Notes under the pieces: generated by a model
Seen by the model: only the letters and a program-made list of their open reading frames with translations
Database searches by the model: none
What the model was told of the DNA's origin: nothing
Position numbers and translations under genes: made by a program
Source: Alphaproteobacteria bacterium
Lineage (GTDB): Bacteria; Pseudomonadota; Alphaproteobacteria; UBA8366; Aestuariispiraceae
Assembly (NCBI GenBank): GCA_006844765.1
Contig: SPJV01000176.1
Location: forward strand, 1-11,076
Direction of reading: 5' to 3'
Length of the DNA: 11,076 nucleotides
Shown: piece by piece, positions 5,442 to 11,076 of the stretch
How positions within the stretch are numbered: position 1 is the first letter of the stretch
How the letters are laid out: every line of letters starts with the position of its first letter

Positions 5442-7490
5442 ATGGTACGTCGCTTCACAGGGATACTGGCTGGATTGGCGCTATTGGGGACGATAATCCT
5501 CAGTTCGCCCAGTAATGCCGATGTTCCGGACGCATTCCAGTCTGTGGTGTCGGTCCTACCTGTATGGAAGGGGCGCCCGCAGGGCGGCAGCAGCGCGACC
5601 CGGGGCGCGGCACCAGAGGGCAGCGGTGTGATCATCCGCCAAGGCGTCGTGGCCACGAGTTGGCATGTAATCGAGCCGGCGGAGAAAATAGATGTCAGAT
5701 TGCAGGATGGTCGAATACTGCCCGCGCGTCTGATCGCCAGCGATCCCGCGAGCGATATCGCACTCCTTGCCGTTGAAACGGATGCGCCGGTATTAGAAAT
5801 CGCGCCAATGCCATCGTTGACGTCGCCGGTTTGTGCGATTGGCAATGCCTTCGGCTTGGGACTTTCTGTCACCTGTGGCGTCGTCTCTGCGACTTTCGTG
5901 ACTGATGCAGGGTTCAACGCTGTTGAAGATTTTGTGCAAACGGATGCAGCGGTCAATCCAGGCATGTCAGGCGGGGCTTTGGTTGATGGGGCCGGTCGAC
6001 TCGTCGGACAGCTTTCTGCCATTTTTGCCTCTGATGCGGATACGAATATTGGCGTAAATTTCGCCGTCTCCACCGAGCTCTTACAGCGGGTGGCGGAAGA
6101 GCTGCTGGCAAATGGTGTTGTCGAATATGCCTCTGCCGGTTGGCGGTTGGGACAGGCTGATCCGGCACAGCTGCGGACTAAGGCAGGCGCGGTGGTACGC
6201 GGCCTCAGCCCGGATGGTCCCGCTGCGAAGGCGGTTGTCCAACGCGGCGACTTGATCCGTCGCATCGGATCTCGCCCGATAAGGAAGCCCCGCGATGCGG
6301 TGGCGGCCCTCGCAGTTAGTGCTGTGCCCGGCACCGCTGTTGAGGTGCTGCTGGACCGCGATGGATCCGAACGATCCGTTACGCTTCGGTTTGAGGAAGC
6401 GCCGTCAAATAAGACAACGGCATCGTCAGCGAATGAACAAGGCGACTGTTCTTATGCTGCAGCGATCTGCCAGATGCGTCAGGCGGTTTTCCCAATCTCA
6501 AGCTTCGATCCAATTGCCAGCGCAACCAGGATCGCGCCGACGCTTTTGGTGACCAACCGGCATGTGATTGCCGATCAGAAGACTGCTGTCGTGCACACCC
6601 CATCCGGCCCCAGGGAAGCGCATGTTGTCCCGTCTGCCTATCGGGGGGATTTGGTACTCCTTGAAGTTGACGGGCTGCCGGCTGATGGCTTTGTTCCCGC
6701 CCTTGATGAGGCGCCGACTTCATCGGGCCAGAGTTACTTTGCCATCGGTGCTGATGTTGCGCGCCAAGCCATCCGGGTTTTCGATCCGGGGACATTGATT
6801 GCGGGTCCAGCGGAGGGCGCGGCGTTCGGTCGGTTGCATGTCACGTCCCGAATGCAGCCGGGCGTCAGCGGGGGTGCCTTGGTCGATGAAGCGGGAAGAC
6901 TGGCCGGGATAGCCGTCGGCGGTGGGGAAGGGCGTTACGAAGCGATCCCGGCGTCTGATCTCGCCGTGCTCCTCGCGCTGCGAAAGGCTCGGGACGTTGC
7001 GGCTGAACACGCGAAGCTTGGCAGTTCTTTTGCGGCTTGTGCGGCTTTGTTGGATCAGTATGAGGGGCAACGCCCTGACGAAGCCGGGGCAGCGGAGATT
7101 CTCGGTGAATGCGGGGCGGCAGACAATCATGGGCAACTGCTGCGGTCGGGTCGGGTATTCGCGCGCTCAGGTTTCTTTGCGGAAGCGGCTCAGCTTCACG
7201 GTCGGGCCGCTGAGAAGGTACCGAACTCGATCAATGCCCGGGTGTCGCTGCTGGTTTCCTTGCAACTCGGTGGGCGGTTCGAGGATATGATCCCGCATGC
7301 GCGTTGGTTGATGGAGATGGCGTCGGATGATCCGCGTGCACTCCGCTTTGGCGTTCAAGCCGGTGTTTGGGGCGGGGACACAGATCTGGCAGAAGCAGCG
7401 TATCAGCGTCTTTTGGAAGCGGATCCCAGACAGGCGCAGGCGGCGCGCCGTTTCATCGATGATGCACCACCGGCACCGCCAAAGCGCTGA
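5442..7490 (+). CDS. Exported tandem trypsin-like serine protease (S1-PDZ-S1-TPR)
   Basis: This is predicted to be a secreted or periplasmic protease of the DegP/HtrA type. Starting at 5442 gives 682 residues and a clean signal peptide (MVRRF, hydrophobic to about residue 20, likely cleaved after SNA at 26). The first trypsin-like domain has triad His75 (ATSWHVI), Asp105 (ASDIALL) and Ser176 (NPGMSGGAL). A PDZ domain follows at about 232-322 (SPDGPAAKAVVQRGDLIRRI). A second trypsin-like domain has its own triad: His374 (VTNRHVI), Asp403 (YRGDLVLL) and Ser476 (QPGVSGGAL). The last 120 residues are helical and TPR-like (SGFFAEAAQLHGRAAEKVP and similar units). Ordinary HtrA proteins have one protease and one or two PDZ domains, so two intact triads plus TPRs is unusual. 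In-frame starts at 5388 (TTG), 5391 and 5436 also exist. It converges with a subtilisin-like gene 31 bases away. Confidence 0.9.
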   Translation: MVRRFTGILAGLALLGTIILSSPSNADVPDAFQSVVSVLPVWKGRPQGGSSATRGAAPEGSGVIIRQGVVATSWHVIEPAEKIDVRLQDGRILPARLIASDPASDIALLAVETDAPVLEIAPMPSLTSPVCAIGNAFGLGLSVTCGVVSATFVTDAGFNAVEDFVQTDAAVNPGMSGGALVDGAGRLVGQLSAIFASDADTNIGVNFAVSTELLQRVAEELLANGVVEYASAGWRLGQADPAQLRTKAGAVVRGLSPDGPAAKAVVQRGDLIRRIGSRPIRKPRDAVAALAVSAVPGTAVEVLLDRDGSERSVTLRFEEAPSNKTTASSANEQGDCSYAAAICQMRQAVFPISSFDPIASATRIAPTLLVTNRHVIADQKTAVVHTPSGPREAHVVPSAYRGDLVLLEVDGLPADGFVPALDEAPTSSGQSYFAIGADVARQAIRVFDPGTLIAGPAEGAAFGRLHVTSRMQPGVSGGALVDEAGRLAGIAVGGGEGRYEAIPASDLAVLLALRKARDVAAEHAKLGSSFAACAALLDQYEGQRPDEAGAAEILGECGAADNHGQLLRSGRVFARSGFFAEAAQLHGRAAEKVPNSINARVSLLVSLQLGGRFEDMIPHARWLMEMASDDPRALRFGVQAGVWGGDTDLAEAAYQRLLEADPRQAQAARRFIDDAPPAPPKR

Positions 7491-7521
7491 AGCGGCCACG
7501 AGATAACGGCTTTGCTGGTCC

Positions 7522-8841
7522 TCAATCCTTCAGGGGATCGGGGATCCAACCCGCTTTTACCACAGGTGTTTTTTCAAACGGAGATGGGATGGCGCGGGCC
7601 AGAATGCGTGCTTTGAGGTCGGTGATGCTCAAACTGGGATCATCCTGCAGGATGCGAGCCGCTAATGCGGCGAGGCGCGGGACGGCATAACTTGACCCTG
7701 AGCCGGTCCCTTGTGCGCCCCGGAAGTCGATGATTTTGATGTTTTCAGCGGGCAGCATAATATCAACACTCTCTGCCCCCCAGTTCGAGCCCTTGGCCAA
7801 GCGGCCAAAGCCATCTGCTGAGGTCACGACGATTATGTTCGCGTTGTTCGAGGATGACGGCCAGACAGGGGTTGCGTCAATGTCCTGCCCGTCATTCCCT
7901 GCTGAGACAATGGCGAGCAACTGGTGGGCATCCAACGCCGCTTCGAACTCTATCCAATCTGTCCGCCGTCGACTGCCGAGCGGCATTGCGATTATTCGGG
8001 CACCGGCTTTTGCAGCACTCTCCACCGCCTTGGCCAGCCGCGACATGTCCGGGCGTGGATAGCGGTAGGGGATCAGGGCTGTCTGCGGGGCTTCACGAAT
8101 GAGAACCGAGGCGACGGCTGTGCCATGGCGGATCGGTAGAAACCGGCTCCGCGCAACATCGCCATCATAGGGCCAGGGATCCATGTCCCAGAAGTCATAT
8201 CCAATTGGCGCGCCATCCGGATTACGCGCCAGTCGATCCCGAAATATTTCCAGATCATAGGCGAGACCTGAATCAATCATCGCAACCCGAATGCCGCCCG
8301 GATCCTTGCCCGCCGGCCAGGGGGCTTGAAGCGTTTCTGACCAGCGAAGCGTCGAGAGATCGCCATCAAGCTGATCGAGGAACATCCAGCCGTCCTGCCC
8401 GGTTCGGATTCGCCGCCCGGATTGCACGTTGCAGCCCCCATCTGCGATGGCAAGAAGTTGGGCGCGTAACTCTTCTCCATCACGCTTGAACAGGCTGGCC
8501 CTGAATTGACGCTGTTGGCCGTTTGCAAAGCGTCGTTCGATCACCAGTTCATTATTGCTCGGAAGGGTTAACCGGATCAGCACTTGGTGAGGAGGACCAG
8601 TTTGGGGGCGCCGGGTTTCTTCGATCAACCAACTGCCGGGAAGACGCGATTGGATCTCGATCCCATCCAGGTCGTTTGCGGGGCAGACCTCGACAAGCGC
8701 TTGTTCTATCCACTTCGTAAGGCTTGGTGCCGGTTCCTGCGCAATGGTTGCGACTGCGCCGGTTAGGATCGTTAGAAGCAACAGCATGCTGGGCCCGATG
8801 ACCCAGGATATTGATCTAAAGCCTTGGAATACGCCGCTCAT
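7522..8841 (-). CDS. Exported subtilisin-like serine protease (S8 family)
   Basis: This is a 439-residue protein whose N-terminal hydrophobic segment (about residues 13-34, ending AVATIAQE) is a signal peptide or membrane anchor, placing the protease outside the cytoplasm. Residues about 40-180 form an N-terminal domain of no family I recognise, with Cys53 and Cys137 as a possible disulphide; it may be a propeptide. The S8 catalytic domain has Asp190 (VAMIDSG), His239 (RHGTAVASV), oxyanion Asn316 (VSAGNDG) and Ser384 in GSSYAVP, a variant of the usual GTSxAAP. All catalytic residues are intact. No strong ribosome-binding site precedes the ATG at 8841. Upstream on the same strand, 56 bases away, is an IclR regulator, so co-transcription is possible; downstream it meets the S1 protease gene end to end. 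The substrate is unknown. Confidence 0.9.
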   Translation of the reverse strand: MSGVFQGFRSISWVIGPSMLLLLTILTGAVATIAQEPAPSLTKWIEQALVEVCPANDLDGIEIQSRLPGSWLIEETRRPQTGPPHQVLIRLTLPSNNELVIERRFANGQQRQFRASLFKRDGEELRAQLLAIADGGCNVQSGRRIRTGQDGWMFLDQLDGDLSTLRWSETLQAPWPAGKDPGGIRVAMIDSGLAYDLEIFRDRLARNPDGAPIGYDFWDMDPWPYDGDVARSRFLPIRHGTAVASVLIREAPQTALIPYRYPRPDMSRLAKAVESAAKAGARIIAMPLGSRRRTDWIEFEAALDAHQLLAIVSAGNDGQDIDATPVWPSSSNNANIIVVTSADGFGRLAKGSNWGAESVDIMLPAENIKIIDFRGAQGTGSGSSYAVPRLAALAARILQDDPSLSITDLKARILARAIPSPFEKTPVVKAGWIPDPLKD

Positions 8842-8897
8842 CTGCAGACGCTACGAGACCTGCAAAATCTCCACAAGTCAGTTCGCCTTGATCATTC

Positions 8898-9662
8898 CTA
8901 ATTCAGGAACAAGGCATCGCGTAGTTTATTGGCCGCTGTCTGCAGAAGTCCCTTCCTTTCAACCGCCTCATCAAGTGTGAAGCGCTGGGTGGGACCATGG
9001 AACGCAAGGGCCGCGATGAACCGGCCACTGGGATCAAGGACAGGGACAGCGATGGCGATCATCCCATCAATAAACTCTTCCCGGTCGAGCGCATAACCTT
9101 GCTCCGATATCTCTGAGAGCTCCTTCAGCAAGGTTTCAGCACTGACATGCGTTGTTTTTGTCATATTTGCCAGCGCAAGTGACGTCACGAACCGTTTGCG
9201 TTTGTGAGAAGGGAGGCTGGCTAGAAAACACTTTCCGCTCGCCGTGCAATGAAAGGGCACGTTCGTTCCAATCGGCAGTTGGATTCGAAAAGGCCAATCT
9301 GTTTCGACACGATCAAGATAGCGCATGCCTGATTCTTCCGGAACGACATAGTTCACGGTTTCACGGACCTGGCGGGCCACATCCAACAGGATTTGGCGGC
9401 GAACCATATGGTCGCGTGAATTCTGAACCAGACCGGCGCCGAGTTCGCGCGACCGGCGCGCGACTTGATAGCGACGCGAATTCCCTTGGCGGACAATGAA
9501 ACGGTTTTCTTCAAGCGTTACGCATAATCGATGCACTGTTTGCTTGGGTAATCCCAGCTGCTCATTGATTTCTGTCGCAGTCATCGCGTCATCATTTTTC
9601 CCAAGAATTTCAAGGATGAGGAGCATTCGAAGGTTGGTTGGGATGCGGCTTGTATCAGTCAT
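8898..9662 (-). CDS. IclR-family transcriptional regulator
   Basis: This is a 254-residue DNA-binding regulator of normal family length. The N-terminal winged helix-turn-helix covers about residues 12-70 (MTATEINEQLGLPKQTVHRL), and the rest is the IclR effector-binding domain. That domain has the hallmark segment FHCTASGKCFLASL near residue 140 and the C-terminal EEFIDGMIAIAVPVLDPSG block. A cysteine replaces the more usual residue just before TASGK. It is divergent from the GMC oxidoreductase, which makes control of that gene and of itself through the shared 108-base region the simplest reading. A GGGA five bases before the ATG could be a weak ribosome-binding site. The S8 protease gene follows on the same strand. 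The family is certain; the effector is unknown but probably a substrate or product of the oxidoreductase pathway. Confidence 0.95.
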   Translation of the reverse strand: MTDTSRIPTNLRMLLILEILGKNDDAMTATEINEQLGLPKQTVHRLCVTLEENRFIVRQGNSRRYQVARRSRELGAGLVQNSRDHMVRRQILLDVARQVRETVNYVVPEESGMRYLDRVETDWPFRIQLPIGTNVPFHCTASGKCFLASLPSHKRKRFVTSLALANMTKTTHVSAETLLKELSEISEQGYALDREEFIDGMIAIAVPVLDPSGRFIAALAFHGPTQRFTLDEAVERKGLLQTAANKLRDALFLN

Positions 9663-9770
9663 CGGAGTCCCAGGGTCTCATTTGATTGTTGATTTGGATT
9701 AGAAAGACTGTATCTTCTATCATAATAAATGAGAATAAAAGTCTCAATTTTTGATATTTGCGGGTAGGAA
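9663..9770. promoter_or_regulatory. Divergent promoter region between IclR regulator and GMC oxidoreductase
   Basis: This 108-base stretch is clearly more AT-rich than its neighbours, as expected for two back-to-back promoters. On the + strand, TTGATT (9689-9694) and TATCTT (9711-9716) are 16 bases apart and match the sigma-70 consensus at four of six bases each. CATAAT (9721-9726) is a closer -10 match but lacks a good -35. GTCTCA occurs at 9675-9680 and again at 9741-9746. No promoter is proven. Confidence 0.45.
9730..9746. promoter_or_regulatory. Inverted repeat TGAGA-N7-TCTCA, candidate IclR operator
   Basis: TGAGA (9730-9734) and TCTCA (9742-9746) are perfect complements around seven AT-rich bases. 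The repeat sits downstream of the promoter-like elements and 24 bases before the oxidoreductase ATG, a position suited to repression. A matching TCTCA half-site lies at 9676-9680 near the regulator's own start. IclR proteins bind short partial palindromes, but this sequence is not a known consensus. Confidence 0.35.
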
Positions 9771-11076
9771 ATGGAATTTGACTTCGTCATCGTAGGGGCG
9801 GGCTCCTCGGGCTGCGCTGTCGCCAATCGGCTGTCGGAAGATGGTCGGTACAGCGTGGCGCTGATCGAAGCGGGTCCCCGTGACACGAATCCCTGGATCC
9901 ATGTTCCTGTCGGCTATTTTAAGACCATGGGGAACCCCAGCAGCGATTGGTGCTACAAGACGGAACAGGATGACGGCATTGCCGGTCGCTCCATCCCCTG
10001 GCCCAGAGGGCGTGTCCTGGGCGGGTCAAGTTCGATCAACGGGCTGCTTTATGTGCGCGGTCAGCCGCAGGACTATGACGGCTGGGCGCAGCGCGGTTGC
10101 ACCGGTTGGTCCTGGGATGAGGTGCTTCCCTATTTCCAGCGATCGGAAAGCTGGGAAGGGGATGATGCGACAGGGCTCAGGGGGAAGGACGGCCCGCTAT
10201 CGGTTCAGCACTCCAGACTGACGCGAAAGGTCGTTGATCACTGGATCGATGCTGCAGAAACCGCCGGCTATCGACGAAACCCTGATTATAACGGCCTGGA
10301 CCAGGAAGGTGTCGGTTACTTCCAACTGACGATGAGGAACGGCCGTCGGTGTTCTTCTGCCGCGGCCTATCTCGCGCCCGCAAAGCGCCGACCTAATCTG
10401 TCCATTATCACGGACGCGCAAATCGAAAAGCTGTTGTTCGAGGACCTTCGCGCTGTCGGTGTGCGGATGCGGCAGAAGGCTGCGATGAAGGACGTTAAGG
10501 CACGCTGTGAGGTGATCCTCTGCGCCGGCGCGATTGGGTCCCCGCAGATCCTGATGCTTTCGGGGATTGGCGATCCAGCGGATATCCGTCCCCATGGCAT
10601 CGAAATGCAGCGGGAACTGACGGGCGTCGGTAAGAACCTGCAAGATCACCTTCAAGCTCGCCCCATTTTCAAAACCGGGTTGAGCACGATCAATACGGAA
10701 ACCGGCAATCCGCTTAAGAAGGCGATGATTGGGCTGCAGTATATCCTAACGCAGCGCGGCCCGATGACGATGGCGGCGAGCCTCGGCACTGGTTTTTTGA
10801 AGACGGATGATCGGCTAGAAACACCGGATATCCAGTTCCATATCCAGCCTTTTAGTGCGGACAGCCCAGCGGCAGGTGCGCATAAGTTCTCCGCCTTTAC
10901 GGCCTCGGTTCTCCAGCTTCGGCCGGAAAGTACCGGTCATATGACACTAAGATCGGCCAATATGGATGACCATCCGGAGATCCACCCTAACTATCTGGCG
11001 ACGGAAACGGATTGCAAGACTTTGGTCGAAGGCATTCGGATCGCCCGTCGGATCGCTGGGGCGGAGCCGCTGAAAT
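9771..11076 (+). CDS. GMC-family FAD oxidoreductase, choline dehydrogenase-like (3' end outside window)
   Basis: The frame is open from the ATG at 9771 to the window end, giving 435 residues of a family usually about 530-550 long. The N-terminus MEFDFVIVGAGSSGCAVANR holds the FAD-binding GxGxxG (9-14), with Glu33 as the ribose ligand. GMC signature 1 is GRVLGGSSSINGLLYVRG (80-97) and signature 2 is GAIGSPQILMLSGIG (253-267). The C-terminal part with the catalytic His and His/Asn lies beyond the window, so activity cannot be judged. The family oxidises alcohols such as choline or other primary alcohols to aldehydes. AGGAA directly abuts the ATG, an unusually short spacing, but the family N-terminus makes this start secure. 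It is divergent from an IclR regulator, its probable controller. There is no signal peptide. Confidence 0.93.
   Translation, partial: MEFDFVIVGAGSSGCAVANRLSEDGRYSVALIEAGPRDTNPWIHVPVGYFKTMGNPSSDWCYKTEQDDGIAGRSIPWPRGRVLGGSSSINGLLYVRGQPQDYDGWAQRGCTGWSWDEVLPYFQRSESWEGDDATGLRGKDGPLSVQHSRLTRKVVDHWIDAAETAGYRRNPDYNGLDQEGVGYFQLTMRNGRRCSSAAAYLAPAKRRPNLSIITDAQIEKLLFEDLRAVGVRMRQKAAMKDVKARCEVILCAGAIGSPQILMLSGIGDPADIRPHGIEMQRELTGVGKNLQDHLQARPIFKTGLSTINTETGNPLKKAMIGLQYILTQRGPMTMAASLGTGFLKTDDRLETPDIQFHIQPFSADSPAAGAHKFSAFTASVLQLRPESTGHMTLRSANMDDHPEIHPNYLATETDCKTLVEGIRIARRIAGAEPLK

Noticed and set aside
5333..6334. Long antisense open frame (333 codons) opposite the S1 protease
   Set aside because: Low-complexity Ala/Ser/Thr/Pro composition and no domain, and it overlaps clear catalytic motifs on the + strand.
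7480..7514. CAAAGC/GCTTTG inverted repeat as a bidirectional terminator between the convergent protease genes
   Set aside because: Only six base pairs with a 23-base loop and no T-run on either side.
9659..9886. Minus-strand open frame of 75 codons across the IclR/GMC intergenic region
   Set aside because: It overlaps the FAD-binding start of the GMC gene and the divergent promoter region, and has no recognisable domain.
9880..10221. Plus-strand 113-codon frame inside the GMC gene
   Set aside because: It is an out-of-frame shadow; the continuous GMC frame from 9771 carries both family signatures through this stretch.

Overview
The window reads as chromosomal DNA of a free-living Gram-negative bacterium, most likely an alphaproteobacterium. 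This is inferred from the moderately high GC content, the fused dipeptide-type ABC ATPase, the DAO/GMC flavoenzyme and IclR complement, and the E. coli-like ribosome-binding sites; no rRNA or other phylogenetic marker is present. I see no insertion sequence, phage gene, tRNA, rRNA or CRISPR array.

Region 1 (1-3530, + strand) is the end of a probable uptake and catabolism operon. It holds the 3' part of a fused two-domain oligopeptide/dipeptide-type ABC ATPase (already open at the window edge), a haloacid-dehalogenase-like HAD protein that lacks several diagnostic dehalogenase residues, and a DAO-family FAD oxidoreductase resembling gamma-glutamylputrescine/amine oxidases. Spacing is short (37 and 17 bases). 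A shared role in importing and oxidising an amine or amino-acid-like compound is plausible; the substrate is unknown.

Region 2 (3531-5225, + strand) is the most interesting part. After a 272-base leader ending in a hairpin and a good ribosome-binding site comes a group I truncated haemoglobin, followed 25 bases later (from the preferred start) by a soluble class III nucleotide cyclase. The cyclase has a PAS-like N-terminus, a signalling-helix coiled coil and a complete catalytic domain with adenylyl-cyclase specificity residues (Lys/Asp). The pair looks like a two-protein haem gas-sensing cyclase system, analogous in layout to soluble guanylate cyclase but with a globin as the possible sensor.

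Region 3 (5226-8841) begins with a 216-base leader carrying three tandem copies of a 14-base unit. It then encodes two exported proteases facing each other, with 31 bases between their stops: an unusual S1-PDZ-S1-TPR protein with two complete catalytic triads (+), and a subtilisin-like S8 protease (-).

Region 4 (8898-11076) is a divergent regulator/enzyme pair: an IclR-family regulator (-), and a GMC-family FAD oxidoreductase (+) that runs off the window. They are separated by 108 AT-rich bases holding an inverted repeat and weak promoter-like elements. The S8 protease lies 56 bases downstream of the IclR gene on the same strand and may be co-transcribed with it.
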